Below, in pieces: positions 18,202 through 27,103 of a stretch of DNA of 64,000 nt (the stretch's first letter is position 1; each line of letters opens with the position of its first letter). Origin of the DNA: Motilimonas eburnea (lineage in GTDB: Bacteria > Pseudomonadota > Gammaproteobacteria > Enterobacterales > CBDFNC01); assembly GCF_021295345.1 (NCBI RefSeq), contig NZ_JAIMJB010000006.1, forward strand, positions 151,892 to 215,891. Reading direction: 5' to 3'. A model generated the notes under the pieces. It was not told the DNA's origin. It did no database searches and worked only from the letters and a program-made list of their open reading frames with translations. The position numbers were made by a program, and so were the translations under genes.

Positions 18202-19476
18202 TTGGATACCATATCTACCGAAGTATTGTTTGCCATTTTAGGTATTCTTATCTGTATGTCGGCTTACTTCTCTAGTTCTGAAACGGGCATGATGGCCATC
18301 AACCGTTATCGACTACGCCATCTCGCTAAACAAAAGAATAAAAGCGCCATTCGCGTTGAGAAATTGTTACAGCGCCCCGATAAGCTCATTGGCTTAATTC
18401 TCATTGGTAACAACTTAGTCAATATTTTGGCCTCTGCCATTGCCACCATTATTGGTCAGCGTCTGTTTGGCGATGCGGGTATTGCGATTGCCACCGGCGG
18501 CTTAACCTTAGCCTTACTGATTTTTGCTGAGGTCACCCCCAAAACCTTAGCGGCCCTCTACCCAGAGCGCATTGCCTTTCCTAGTTCGTTATTACTGAGC
18601 CCATTACAAAAACTGTTTACACCTTTAGTCTGGTTTGTGAACTTTCTTTCTAATGGTTTGCTCAAACTATTGCGCATTAACAGCCAAAACTCGGGTGATG
18701 AGCACCTTTCTCCCGACGAGCTTCGCACTATTGTGCATGAAGCGGGCGGCATGATCCCTAAACGTCACCAAGAAATGTTACTCAGTATCTTAGATTTAGA
18801 GCAAGTCGCTGTTGAAGATATCATGATCCCCCGTAACGAAATCGCCGGTATTGATATCAACGATGAATGGGAAATCATCCTTAAGCAGCTAACCCAATCA
18901 CCTCATACACGCGTGTTACTTTATCGAGATAACATAGACGATGCGGTCGGGTTTATTCATGCAAGAGATACCTTGCGCATGCTGTTAAAAGAACAGCTAG
19001 ACAAAACCACGCTGCTTCGCAGTGTAAAAGAGCTCTACTTTATACCCGAAGGGACACCATTAAATACTCAACTGCTTAAGTTTCAGCGCCGCAAAGAGCG
19101 TATTGGATTAGTGATAGACGAGTACGGTGACATTCAAGGCTTAGTGACGTTAGAAGATCTATTAGAGGAAATTGTCGGCGACTTTACCACCAGCATGGCC
19201 CCAGAAGTGTCTGATGAAATACACAAGCAAGAAGACGGTAGCTTTTTAGTCGAAGGAAGCATCAGCATTCGTGACCTGAATAAAGAAATGAATTGGCATT
19301 TTCCTACCGACGGCCCCAAAACCCTAAACGGCTTGATCCTAGAGTACCTCGAGGAGATCCCAGCACCCAACATCAGCGTACGCTTGTTTGGCTACCCTAT
19401 TGAAGTGGTTGAAGTCGATAATAATATGGTCAAGATTGTACGTATCATTCCCGAGCTTTATCAGCAAAAAGAGTAG
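18202..19476 (+). CDS. corB: CNNM/CorC-family transporter, CorB type
   Basis: A 424-aa membrane protein related to CorB/YfjD and HlyC-CorC proteins, implicated in Mg2+/Co2+ transport. An N-terminal DUF21 (CNNM) domain has three or four TM segments (about 5-150, with SSSETGMMAINRYR). Two CBS domains follow (about 205-330, with IMIPRNEIAGID and GLVTLEDLLEEIVGDF), and a CorC_HlyC domain forms the end (about 345-424). The start is a TTG at 18202 with AGAGGA just upstream. The stop TAG is formed by TA plus the first base of the repeat element that follows. Downstream of ypjD, as in E. coli. Confidence 0.93.
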   Translation: MDTISTEVLFAILGILICMSAYFSSSETGMMAINRYRLRHLAKQKNKSAIRVEKLLQRPDKLIGLILIGNNLVNILASAIATIIGQRLFGDAGIAIATGGLTLALLIFAEVTPKTLAALYPERIAFPSSLLLSPLQKLFTPLVWFVNFLSNGLLKLLRINSQNSGDEHLSPDELRTIVHEAGGMIPKRHQEMLLSILDLEQVAVEDIMIPRNEIAGIDINDEWEIILKQLTQSPHTRVLLYRDNIDDAVGFIHARDTLRMLLKEQLDKTTLLRSVKELYFIPEGTPLNTQLLKFQRRKERIGLVIDEYGDIQGLVTLEDLLEEIVGDFTTSMAPEVSDEIHKQEDGSFLVEGSISIRDLNKEMNWHFPTDGPKTLNGLILEYLEEIPAPNISVRLFGYPIEVVEVDNNMVKIVRIIPELYQQKE

Positions 19477-19751
19477 GGCCTGTTGACCTTAGGTGGTTAA
19501 TTTTTGTTCGAGATAAAAGCGTTTTGGGCAAGGCGAGCAGTTTGTAGCTTAGCATTCTAAGTAAATACTGCTCAACGACGAACAAAACGCTTTTAGCCGA
19601 ATCCAGAGGACAGCGTTTGTTGGTCATTTCTACTGCGTTAGCACCTTTTCGCGTAGGTGACTATGCCACAAAGTTGCTGCCCACAACGATTGTTTTGTAT
19701 AAATACCCAACAAATCGCTGCAAAAACAAGCACAAAAGATAAACAGGCCCT
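19476..19751. mobile_element. MITE-like non-autonomous element
   Basis: About 276 bases bounded by perfect 9-bp terminal inverted repeats GGGCCTGTT (19476-19484) and AACAGGCCC (19743-19751), with TA on both flanks as expected for a TA target-site duplication. Inside are a perfect 13-bp inverted repeat (19514-19526 with 19583-19595) and a nested GAGCAGT/ACTGCTC (19535-19541 with 19567-19573), so the left half folds into a long hairpin. There is no ORF. It resembles intergenic repeats I associate with Shewanella and Pseudoalteromonas genomes. It abuts the end of corB. Confidence 0.75.
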
Positions 19752-19765
19752 AAGCCCCCTCAATA

Positions 19766-19797
19766 AAAAAACGGGCTTAAGTTAGCCCGTTTTTTTA
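19766..19797. terminator. Bidirectional terminator between corB and luxS
   Basis: A 13-bp stem, seven A plus CGGGCT pairing with AGCCCG plus seven T, with a 6-nt loop. It has U-tracts in both directions and serves both convergent genes. It lies beyond the MITE-like element on the corB side. Confidence 0.92.
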
Positions 19798-19810
19798 TAT
19801 TGAGAGAAGA

Positions 19811-20320
19811 TTAAAGTGTGTCGAGTATTTCTTTTGGTAGTGCCAATGAATCATTTTGGTTGACACCAATACCACGCTCAATCACGTCCTTCGCAATCCC
19901 TTTGGCTTCATCCAACGAATGCATTACGTAGGTGCCACATTGGTATTCATTAAGCTCAGGAATCTCATCTTGGCTTTGCACCGTTAATACGTCTTGCATC
20001 GCGGCTAACCAACTATTGGCCACCGTTTGTTCTGATGGCTGGCCAATCAAGCTCATATAAAAACCGGTGCGACAGCCCATGGGTGATACATCAATAATTT
20101 CTACTGTATCGCTGTTTAAGTGGTTACGAATAAACCCAGCGAACAAATGCTCAAGGGTGTGGATCCCTTTCTCTGAAAGTAGCTCTTCATTAGGCACACA
20201 AAAGCGCAAATCAAATACCGTGATCGTATCTTTGCCCGGTGTTGTCATGGTTTTTGCAACCCTGACCGCTGGAGCGTTCATCTTGGTATGGTCTACGGTA
20301 AAACTGTCTAATAATGGCAT
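19811..20320 (-). CDS. luxS: S-ribosylhomocysteine lyase LuxS
   Basis: A 169-aa metalloenzyme that splits S-ribosylhomocysteine to homocysteine and DPD, the precursor of autoinducer-2. The metal-binding HTLEH (His53-His57 region, [12 protein letters not shown]) and the distal Cys in QCGTYVMHS are present, as is GCRTGFYM. Shine-Dalgarno CAGGAGAG precedes the ATG. A 10-bp leader hairpin sits just upstream. In the detoxification sense it works in the activated methyl cycle; whether AI-2 is sensed cannot be judged from this window. Confidence 0.97.
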   Translation of the reverse strand: MPLLDSFTVDHTKMNAPAVRVAKTMTTPGKDTITVFDLRFCVPNEELLSEKGIHTLEHLFAGFIRNHLNSDTVEIIDVSPMGCRTGFYMSLIGQPSEQTVANSWLAAMQDVLTVQSQDEIPELNEYQCGTYVMHSLDEAKGIAKDVIERGIGVNQNDSLALPKEILDTL

Positions 20321-20338
20321 TGCTCTCTCCTGTTATCC

Positions 20339-20368
20339 CTTTTCTAGCAAGCTTCTAAGCTAGAAAAG
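20339..20368 (-). promoter_or_regulatory. Hairpin in the luxS leader
   Basis: A perfect 10-bp inverted repeat (CTTTTCTAGC at 20339-20348, GCTAGAAAAG at 20359-20368) with a 10-nt loop that itself contains AAGCTT. In the luxS mRNA it would end about 18 nt before the start codon, next to the ribosome-binding site. No U-tract follows, so it is not a terminator for the minus strand. Confidence 0.55.
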
Positions 20369-20415
20369 TATGATTAGTCTTCTTAATTCGCACTAGTGTA
20401 ATTGATTTAATACCC

Positions 20416-21039
20416 CTAGCCAAAAAAAGTACGCCAAAACCAGCTTGAATCTAAGTCTTCTTGGCATTGTTTTAGCTGTGAGGCATATCGTTTAGAACGA
20501 CTATCAACCTTTTTGGCAACCTTAACCAACCACGCTTTTTTGTTGTAGCTGCCCTTTTTATATCCACCCCAGCCTTCATGATAGTTAAGGTATTGACGAT
20601 ACGCATCCCATTTAGACACGCCATTGATTTTGTGCGTCTTACTGGTAAACCACCCCATGAAATCGATGGCATCGGCAAAATTTTCACGACTTGCCCAGCT
20701 GTTACCGGTTTCACGGGTGTAATCTTGCCAGGTTAAGGTTTTCGCCTGACTATAACCGTACGCACTACTGGCGCGACCTATGGGAATAAATAAGAAGTAT
20801 TCCATCGGCGGGGCGGCATCATGCTTAAAGCTACTCTCTTGATACATCATGGCCATTGGCACATGAATGGGCGTACCCCACTTTTCTTCCATGTCTTTTG
20901 CTGCGGTGTACCAACTGCGCTTTTCTTGAAAAATGTCACAGATATTTTCGGGGTTTCTTGGGGGCGAAGTGCTGCAGCCTGATGTGATGACGGCTAAAGT
21001 GAGCAACAAAAAAATTTTTGTGTTTTTCTGCAATTGCAT
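20416..21039 (-). CDS. Lipoprotein with lytic-transglycosylase (SLT) domain
   Basis: A 207-aa protein with a signal peptide and lipobox (VITSGC, Cys22). The body resembles an SLT lysozyme-like fold: the likely catalytic Glu lies in MAMMYQESSFKHDA (about 62-75) and is followed by SSAYGYSQAKTLTW, which matches the GLMQ-type second motif. The C-terminal half is rich in Trp, Tyr and Lys. It is monocistronic between gshA and luxS. It is distinct from MltC and shorter. Peptidoglycan cleavage is inferred from the Glu and fold, not shown. Confidence 0.8.
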   Translation of the reverse strand: MQLQKNTKIFLLLTLAVITSGCSTSPPRNPENICDIFQEKRSWYTAAKDMEEKWGTPIHVPMAMMYQESSFKHDAAPPMEYFLFIPIGRASSAYGYSQAKTLTWQDYTRETGNSWASRENFADAIDFMGWFTSKTHKINGVSKWDAYRQYLNYHEGWGGYKKGSYNKKAWLVKVAKKVDSRSKRYASQLKQCQEDLDSSWFWRTFFG

Positions 21040-21098
21040 TGAACTCTTTTCCTTTTAAGTTGCCTCACTAGTGCAAGAATTGTTTTTTTCATTGTTTT

Positions 21099-21126
21099 CA
21101 GGAGCCATATGGCTCCTGTTTTTTTT
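21099..21126 (+). terminator. Plus-oriented terminator-like hairpin at the gshA 3' end
   Basis: An 8-bp perfect stem, CAGGAGCC/GGCTCCTG, with loop ATAT, followed by eight T on the plus strand. Both flanking genes are on the minus strand, where no U-tract follows. It therefore appears to stop plus-strand (antisense) transcription into gshA, or to act on gshA mRNA only as a 3' stabilising hairpin. Confidence 0.6.
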
Positions 21127-21127
21127 G

Positions 21128-22699
21128 TTACGCTTCGACTAAGTCAGATGAGAAATATTGCGCTAAAAACGCATCGAAACTCATTGTGTCAGCGGCTTCT
21201 ATCGCGGCTTGATCTCGTTCTGAAGCTAACTTGGCATCAATAAAATCTTGCTCTGTCCAATACTGATAATCACCCGCCAATAACGTTTGCTGGTATTGCT
21301 TGGCCAACTCCATCGCGAAGGCCCCATTATCGATATTTCTTTGTTGCAGCTGTTGTAATAATTGACCAGAAAGAGTGAGGTTAGGATCGGCAAAGCAAGG
21401 GGCTAGCTCGTTTAACGCCTGACTAAATGCTTGGCTTTGATTATCTCTATCTAACATAGCCGCGACTTGTTGCCATTCCTCAAGCAGTTTCTCTCCCCAC
21501 TCGGGGATTGTCATTTCCTCTCGGCTGATTTCCAATTTGAGCCCCGGCTTTCTGCCTTCTAGTACGACCTTGGTAAAGTTACCCTTGTATTCATTGCAAC
21601 GGCTTGGAACAAATTCAGCAGAAGGCTTAAGTGCACACCAAGTTAAAAACACATCCAAAAATTGCGACTGTAACGGGGTGATGCCCAAGGGTGAAAATGG
21701 GTTAACGTCTAACGAGCGTACTTCAATGTACTCAATTCCACGCGCACCCAACGCATGACGTGGCTTCTCGCCGGTTTGTGTCACTCGCTTAGGGCGAATA
21801 GGCGCATAAAGTTCATTTTCTATCTGAAGCGTATTGGCATTGAGCTGCTTGTATTCACCGTTTTGTTTCACGCCAATACGAGCAAAACTTTCCGAGTAAG
21901 CGTTCACCGCTTGCTCAACCGAAGCCAGGTACTTATCTAGGGAGTTATAGCTGACGCACAAATCGGCTTGACTGCTATTGGTATAACCTAAATCGCTCAG
22001 ACGCAACGACGTAGCGTAAGGTAAATACACCGTGCCTTGCCCTAACGCCTGAAAATCCAGGCTGCTGTTTTTCCCTTGTAAGAACGAGCTACACAAAGCA
22101 GGTGAAGCGCCGAATAAATAGGGAATGACCCAGCCATAACGATAAAAGTTACGCACTAACGCCATATAACCCGCTGAGGCTTTATCCTGCTCTGACAGCG
22201 CTGGAGCGGACTTTAATTTCCAAAACTGCGGCGGCAAGGAAAAATTATAATGCACACCAGAAATTATCTGCATCATGCTACCATAACGGTTTTTCAAGCC
22301 TTCACGGTACACCGTCTTCATTCTTCCGGTGTTTGAGCGACCATATTGGGCCAACTGAATATCGGCCTCATCGGCACAATAACACGGCATACTCATGGGC
22401 CATAATTGTTGCTGCGGTAAGTTTTTGACCGTGTAATGGTGAATATCCCTGAGCTGATCGAATAGCACGGTAGTGGAAGTCGACACTGGGGTAATAAACT
22501 CAAGTAAACTTTCAGCGAAATCTGTGGTGATGGTTGGATGCGTAAGGGCTTTACCTAACGCCTCTGGGTGCGCGGTTTGCGCTAACTGACCATCTGATTG
22601 CACCCTGAGGCTTTCTCGTTCAACACCGCGTTTTATGCCCGTCAAGGCACCCGGGGTTGTTTTCAATAGTTCAATTTGTTCGTCAAAATTTGAATTCAA
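21128..22699 (-). CDS. gshA: Glutamate-cysteine ligase
   Basis: A 523-aa ATP-dependent enzyme making gamma-glutamylcysteine, the first step of glutathione synthesis. It is of the proteobacterial class I type: GIKRGVERESLRV (about 21-33), SGVHYNFSLPPQFW and the RGIEYIEVRSLDVNPFSP motif are visible. Length matches the E. coli enzyme (518 aa). The start is a TTG at 22699 preceded by TAAGG at 8 nt. It is next to yqaA, as in E. coli, but not in the same operon (about 240 bp gap). Confidence 0.96.
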   Translation of the reverse strand: MNSNFDEQIELLKTTPGALTGIKRGVERESLRVQSDGQLAQTAHPEALGKALTHPTITTDFAESLLEFITPVSTSTTVLFDQLRDIHHYTVKNLPQQQLWPMSMPCYCADEADIQLAQYGRSNTGRMKTVYREGLKNRYGSMMQIISGVHYNFSLPPQFWKLKSAPALSEQDKASAGYMALVRNFYRYGWVIPYLFGASPALCSSFLQGKNSSLDFQALGQGTVYLPYATSLRLSDLGYTNSSQADLCVSYNSLDKYLASVEQAVNAYSESFARIGVKQNGEYKQLNANTLQIENELYAPIRPKRVTQTGEKPRHALGARGIEYIEVRSLDVNPFSPLGITPLQSQFLDVFLTWCALKPSAEFVPSRCNEYKGNFTKVVLEGRKPGLKLEISREEMTIPEWGEKLLEEWQQVAAMLDRDNQSQAFSQALNELAPCFADPNLTLSGQLLQQLQQRNIDNGAFAMELAKQYQQTLLAGDYQYWTEQDFIDAKLASERDQAAIEAADTMSFDAFLAQYFSSDLVEA

Positions 22700-22939
22700 G
22701 TTAAAACCTTAGTTTATGCTATGTGGTAAGCGCCATGTTCTCGCTTTCACCCATAAACAAACAGAAACGTCACATCGCGACACACCGCGCCTACCATAGT
22801 AACCGCTTGACTTATCATTGGTATGACCCAACAAAGGCAAATACACTTTGTTATTACACCAACTTATACGGCGATCATATTGGGGCAAAAAGTCGATATT
22901 ACAAGTATTTTTTCTAATTGATTGAGCTTACACTCAGCA

Positions 22940-23380
22940 CTAACCCCATACCCCCTGAGCGAGTAATATCACGACCCCGTAGCGCATTAACTTACCTAAT
23001 AATAGCAAGGTACTCGACCAAAATACGTTCAGCTTTAGCCAGCCCGCCGCAAAACAGAGTAGATCCCCGACGATGGGCAACCAACTAAATAGCAAACAGA
23101 TGACGCCATACTTGCGCACTCGCTCAATCCCTGCCGTTTGCTTAGGCAGCAAATCTTTCTTAACATTTCGGGCTAAGTGGCCCATCGCAAAGGTGACTAA
23201 ACCACCAAGGGTGTTGCCAAGTGTGGCCGCCATGATTAATGCAAAGAAAGAATAACGCTGCTCAATTACCATCACACTGAGTAAGGCTTCTGAGCCTGCC
23301 GGCAGTAAGGTAGCCGCGACAAAACTTGTCACAAATAATCCCCATAACGAGGTGCCATAATAAAAAATACTCTCGAACAT
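22940..23380 (-). CDS. yqaA: YqaA-family (VTT/SNARE-associated) membrane protein
   Basis: A 146-aa inner-membrane protein of the DedA/VTT superfamily, YqaA subgroup. About four hydrophobic segments are visible, with FVAATLLPAGSEALL near the N-terminus (the re-entrant loop motif) and the glycine-rich TLGNTLGGLVTFAMGHLAR (about 53-71). The position beside gshA is conserved. The biochemical role is not established; related proteins are lipid scramblases or transporters. Confidence 0.88.
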   Translation of the reverse strand: MFESIFYYGTSLWGLFVTSFVAATLLPAGSEALLSVMVIEQRYSFFALIMAATLGNTLGGLVTFAMGHLARNVKKDLLPKQTAGIERVRKYGVICLLFSWLPIVGDLLCFAAGWLKLNVFWSSTLLLLGKLMRYGVVILLAQGVWG

Positions 23381-23562
23381 CGTCTGATTATTGTCTCGAT
23401 ATCGCTTTACTTAATACGGTTTCTTCCTAGCAATCGTAAAGCCCATAAGTCCATTTGCGAAAGCAGGCCGTATCATTAGAAATAGTTGGCGCGAGTGTAG
23501 CAAATTTGTAAGATAGTCGGCAGTAGTCACTTATACCTATCCAACTTAAAAGGAGATAGTAA

Positions 23563-23730
23563 ATGGCGAGGATGTTCTTAATACCTTTGATATTGTCTTT
23601 ACTCTGGTGGGTATTTTTGCAAGTGAATGGCCTTACTATTCGTCAAGGGGCCAAGGGGTTTTATTTGATTATAGGCTTATCCACTTTCTTCATCGGATTT
23701 TTCAGTCTGATGATTTACCTCACTCGATAG
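23563..23730 (+). CDS. Small two-TM membrane protein, 55 aa
   Basis: An ORF of 55 codons plus stop (TAG, 23728-23730) with an excellent Shine-Dalgarno, AAGGAGATAGTAA, before the ATG. The product starts MARMFLIPLILSLLWWVFLQ, has a short polar turn with TIRQGAKGFY, and ends in a second hydrophobic segment (about 33-53) followed by Arg. It is divergent from yqaA and has its own downstream terminator at 23776-23801. I do not recognise a named family. Coding is supported by the ribosome-binding site, composition and terminator. Confidence 0.75.
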   Translation: MARMFLIPLILSLLWWVFLQVNGLTIRQGAKGFYLIIGLSTFFIGFFSLMIYLTR

Positions 23731-23775
23731 GTCTCATCCACTTAAACCTTTCTCTTCGTTATGCCAAAACGATCA

Positions 23776-23801
23776 AAAAAGGTGGCCATAGCCACCTTTT
23801 T
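23776..23801. terminator. Bidirectional terminator between the 55-aa ORF and oadB
   Basis: An 11-bp perfect stem, five A plus GGTGGC pairing with GCCACC plus five T, loop CATA. It terminates oadGAB on the minus strand and the small ORF on the plus strand. Confidence 0.9.
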
Positions 23802-23827
23802 CATACCACTAAAGCAATTAGCCGCGA

Positions 23828-24958
23828 TTAACCAACAAGTGCAAGTAACACACCCGCTGCAACAGCACTGCCTAGTACACCCGCTACGTTCGGCCCCATG
23901 GCATGCATTAACAGGAAGTTTTGTGGGTTCGCCTCTAACCCTACCTTGTTAACGACTCGCGCAGCCATAGGTACAGCAGACACACCTGCAGCACCCAGTA
24001 ATGGATTGATTTTACCACCGGACATGCGGCTCATAATTTTAGCCATGATCACACCAGAACCTGTACCTATGGCAAATGCCACTGCACCTAACACTAAGAT
24101 ACCTAAGGTTTCCAGTGTCAAGAAGTACTCCGCAGACAATTTAGAGCCCACGGCTAGGCCTAGGAAAATGGTAACAGCGTTGATGATCTCGCTTTGCGCT
24201 GCATGACTTAAGCGATCAACCACACCGGACTCACGCATTAAGTTACCTAAACAGAACATGCCCACTAATGGTGTTGCGGCTGGCAGCAACATGATACAGG
24301 CACCCAATACTAATAATGGGAACAAGATCTTCTCACGTTTACTAACCGGTCGAAGTTGCTCCATTTTAATGGCGCGCTCTTCTTTAGTGGTCAACGCTTT
24401 CATAATTGGCGGCTGGATCAACGGCACCAATGCCATATATGAATAAGCGGCAACGGCAATCGCACCTAACAAATGCGGCGCCAGTTTAGAGGCGAGGAAG
24501 ATGGCTGTTGGCCCATCCGCTCCTCCAATAATGGCAATCGCAGACGCATCTTGTAGGGTAAATTCAAAGCCTGGGATGACATTCAATGCAATGGCACCGA
24601 ATAAGGTTGCAAAAATACCAAACTGAGCTGCTGCGCCTAAAAACAGCATTTTAGGGTTAGCGATTAAGGCACCAAAGTCGGTCATGGCACCCACACCCAT
24701 AAAGATCAAGAGTGGGAAAACCCCTGAATCAATACCAATGTGGTAAACATAGTACAGCAAACCACCTTCATCATTTAAGCCCGCATTAGGAATATTGGCC
24801 AAGATGGCACCAAAACCGATAGGCAATAATAATAACGGCTCAAATTTACGTACAATCGCAAGATAAAGTAAGACGGCACCCACCGCCATCATCACCAGCT
24901 GTTTCCACTCGAAATGATAGATACCTGTGTCATGCCAAAGGGTTAATAAACCTTCCAC
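23828..24958 (-). CDS. oadB: Oxaloacetate decarboxylase beta subunit (Na+ pump)
   Basis: A 376-aa polytopic membrane subunit that decarboxylates carboxybiotin and exports Na+. About nine or more hydrophobic segments are visible. The conserved [17 protein letters not shown] (about 145-161) contains the Asp essential for sodium transport in the family, and [31 protein letters not shown] lies near the C-terminus. Last gene of oadG-oadA-oadB, 9 nt after oadA. Confidence 0.96.
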   Translation of the reverse strand: MEGLLTLWHDTGIYHFEWKQLVMMAVGAVLLYLAIVRKFEPLLLLPIGFGAILANIPNAGLNDEGGLLYYVYHIGIDSGVFPLLIFMGVGAMTDFGALIANPKMLFLGAAAQFGIFATLFGAIALNVIPGFEFTLQDASAIAIIGGADGPTAIFLASKLAPHLLGAIAVAAYSYMALVPLIQPPIMKALTTKEERAIKMEQLRPVSKREKILFPLLVLGACIMLLPAATPLVGMFCLGNLMRESGVVDRLSHAAQSEIINAVTIFLGLAVGSKLSAEYFLTLETLGILVLGAVAFAIGTGSGVIMAKIMSRMSGGKINPLLGAAGVSAVPMAARVVNKVGLEANPQNFLLMHAMGPNVAGVLGSAVAAGVLLALVG

Positions 24959-24967
24959 TGGAACTCC

Positions 24968-26758
24968 TTATGCCAGCGCAAGCAGGGCATCGCCAACTGC
25001 AACTGAATCACCTTCACTAACGTATATTGTTTGAACCACACCTGACTTAGCCGCGCGAACTTCTGTTTCCATTTTCATCGCTTCCATGATCAGTAATACG
25101 TCACCTTCATTCACTTGACTGCCTTGCTGTGCCACCAATTTAAAAATGGTGCCCGATAAAGGCGAAGTCACATCCTCAGCAGGGCCTGCTGCCGGTGCTG
25201 CAGCTGGAGCTGGAGCACTCGAATTAACATTCACTGGCGCACCGCCCACTGGCGTAATAGTTTCGATGCTTCCCGCGGGACCCACTTCAACATTAAAGAC
25301 TTGACCGTCCACTTTAACCGCGTAGGTCTCTGGCTCCGTTTTTGCCGCAGCTGCAGGCTTAACGTCATCAGCACTTGGTACAGGCTCAAATGCGTCTGGA
25401 TTGTCGCGGTTTTCAAGAAATTTAAGGCCCACTTGTGGGAATAGCGCGTAAATCAATGCATCATCGATTTCGTTCTCTGCGACTTTGATACCTTTCTCTT
25501 GGGCCTTGGCTTTAAATTCAGCCGTTAGCGCATCCAACTCAGGTTGCAGTAAATCAGCAGGACGACAAGTGATCACGTCAGCACCATCAAGCACTTGCTG
25601 TTGTAACTCAGCATTCACAGGGGCAGGTGTCGCACCGTACTCGCCTTTTAATACGCCTGCGGTTTCCTTAGTGATGTTCTTGTAACGCTCACCCATCAGC
25701 ACGTTAATAACCGCCTGAGTACCAACGATTTGTGAAGTAGGTGTCACTAGCGGAATAAAACCGAGGTCTTCGCGAACGCGCGGGATCTCTTTTAATACAT
25801 CGTCTAAGCGATCACCCGCGCCTTGTTCTTTAAGCTGGTTTTCCATGTTGGTTAACATGCCACCCGGCACTTGAGCGATAAGAATGCGCGAATCCACGCC
25901 TTTTAACGCCCCCTCAAACTTGGCATATTTCTTACGGACTTCACGGAAATAAGAAGCGATGTCTTCCAGTGCACTCAGATCAAGGCCAGTATCACGCTCG
26001 GTGCCTTCAACAATGGAAACAATGGTTTCCGTTGGCGAATGGCCATACGTCATACTCATCGAAGAAATGGCGGTATCTAGAATATCAATACCCGCATCAA
26101 TGGCTTTTTGTTGGGTCGCGATGCTCAGACCTGTTGTTGCATGACAGTGCAGTGCTAAAGGTAGATCAACGCTTTCTTTGATACGCGTCACTAGCTCTTC
26201 TGCCACATACGGCTTTAGCAAACCCGCCATATCTTTAATACAGATTGAATGTGCGCCCATATCTTGTAAGCGCTTAGCCATATCAACCCAAGCGTCAACC
26301 GTATGGACTGCACTGGTAGTGTAAGAAATCGTACCTTGAGCATGAGCCCCTACGTTGACGGCGGCTTTGACTGCCGTTTGGAAATTACGCACGTCGTTCA
26401 TGGCATCAAAAATACGGAACACATCGACACCATTGGTGTGAGCGCGTTCTACAAATTTTTCTACCACGTCATCGGCATAGTGACGGTAGCCAAGTAGGTT
26501 TTGGCCACGTAATAACATTTGATGCTTAGTATTTGGCATCGCTTGTTTAAGCTTGCGAATACGCTCCCATGGATCTTCACCCAAGTAACGAATACATGAA
26601 TCAAATGTGGCGCCGCCCCAGGTCTCTAAAGACCAAAAGCCCATTTTGTCGAGTTTCTCTGCGATTGGCAGCATATCTTCAATACGCATGCGGGTCGCAA
26701 ACAGCGACTGGTGCGCATCGCGCAAGACCACTTCAGTAATAGCGAGAGGCTTAGACAT
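24968..26758 (-). CDS. oadA: Oxaloacetate decarboxylase alpha subunit
   Basis: A 596-aa cytosolic subunit carrying the carboxyltransferase and the biotin carrier. The N-terminal TIM-barrel begins [18 protein letters not shown] and has [10 protein letters not shown] (about 198-207). A linker rich in Ala and Pro (about 500-530) leads to the C-terminal biotinyl domain with the biotinylated Lys in EAMKMETEV (about 562-570). Together with OadB and OadG it converts oxaloacetate to pyruvate plus CO2 and builds a sodium gradient, usually in citrate or tartrate fermentation; no citrate lyase genes are in the window. Confidence 0.97.
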   Translation of the reverse strand: MSKPLAITEVVLRDAHQSLFATRMRIEDMLPIAEKLDKMGFWSLETWGGATFDSCIRYLGEDPWERIRKLKQAMPNTKHQMLLRGQNLLGYRHYADDVVEKFVERAHTNGVDVFRIFDAMNDVRNFQTAVKAAVNVGAHAQGTISYTTSAVHTVDAWVDMAKRLQDMGAHSICIKDMAGLLKPYVAEELVTRIKESVDLPLALHCHATTGLSIATQQKAIDAGIDILDTAISSMSMTYGHSPTETIVSIVEGTERDTGLDLSALEDIASYFREVRKKYAKFEGALKGVDSRILIAQVPGGMLTNMENQLKEQGAGDRLDDVLKEIPRVREDLGFIPLVTPTSQIVGTQAVINVLMGERYKNITKETAGVLKGEYGATPAPVNAELQQQVLDGADVITCRPADLLQPELDALTAEFKAKAQEKGIKVAENEIDDALIYALFPQVGLKFLENRDNPDAFEPVPSADDVKPAAAAKTEPETYAVKVDGQVFNVEVGPAGSIETITPVGGAPVNVNSSAPAPAAAPAAGPAEDVTSPLSGTIFKLVAQQGSQVNEGDVLLIMEAMKMETEVRAAKSGVVQTIYVSEGDSVAVGDALLALA

Positions 26759-26796
26759 GACGTTGTGCTCCTTTTTTAAAGTCTTTTAGAACCTAG

Positions 26797-27033
26797 TTAC
26801 TTATTGTCACGGTATTGTTGTACCGCGCTGGTAATGGCTGCTATCAATTTGGGATTGAGTGTATTGTTCGTAGGCTGTGCAGCCGGCTTTTTCGCCGCAG
26901 CAGGAATGTCTGCAGGGCAATATTTCGCCATGGTTTGAACAACAATAACCAATAAGCCAAGAAACAAGAAGACGGAGATCATGCCAACCAGCATTAAGTT
27001 CCCTGCTTCTAATAACAATGCAGTAATATCCAT
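26797..27033 (-). CDS. oadG: Oxaloacetate decarboxylase gamma subunit
   Basis: A 78-aa single-span subunit that holds OadA to OadB and binds the catalytic metal. One TM segment at about 13-33 (LMLVGMISVFLFLGLLVIVV) is followed by a Pro/Ala-rich cytoplasmic tail (DIPAAAKKPAAQP) and a C-terminal amphipathic helix. First gene of the operon. An 8-bp dyad overlaps its predicted promoter at 27060-27103. Confidence 0.93.
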   Translation of the reverse strand: MDITALLLEAGNLMLVGMISVFLFLGLLVIVVQTMAKYCPADIPAAAKKPAAQPTNNTLNPKLIAAITSAVQQYRDNK

Positions 27034-27059
27034 AATTTATTACGTCCATCCGAGCTAAA

Positions 27060-27083
27060 GTAATAATCCGCTAGCATTATTAC
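27060..27083. promoter_or_regulatory. Dyad (candidate operator) upstream of oadG
   Basis: Perfect 8-bp inverted arms GTAATAAT (27060-27067) and ATTATTAC (27076-27083) around CCGCTAGC. The right arm covers the predicted -10 of the oadGAB promoter and the left arm lies at about +1 to +8, a classical repressor position. The binding protein is unknown. Confidence 0.55.
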
Positions 27084-27103
27084 CTAGGCCTTTAAAAAGT
27101 CAA
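27076..27103 (-). promoter_or_regulatory. Predicted promoter of oadGAB
   Basis: On the minus strand TTGACT (complement of 27098-27103) and TAATAAT (complement of 27076-27082) are spaced 15-16 nt. The start would fall near 27069, giving a leader of about 36 nt. Spacing is slightly short, so this is a moderate prediction. Confidence 0.5.

Noticed and set aside
22723..22917. 64-aa plus-strand ORF between gshA and yqaA
   Set aside because: No ribosome-binding site, Tyr/His-rich random composition, no similarity recognised.
23529..23545. TATACCTATCCAACTT as a third copy of the palindromic repeat
   Set aside because: Only a partial match to one arm with mismatches and no opposite arm; it also overlaps the leader of the 55-aa ORF.
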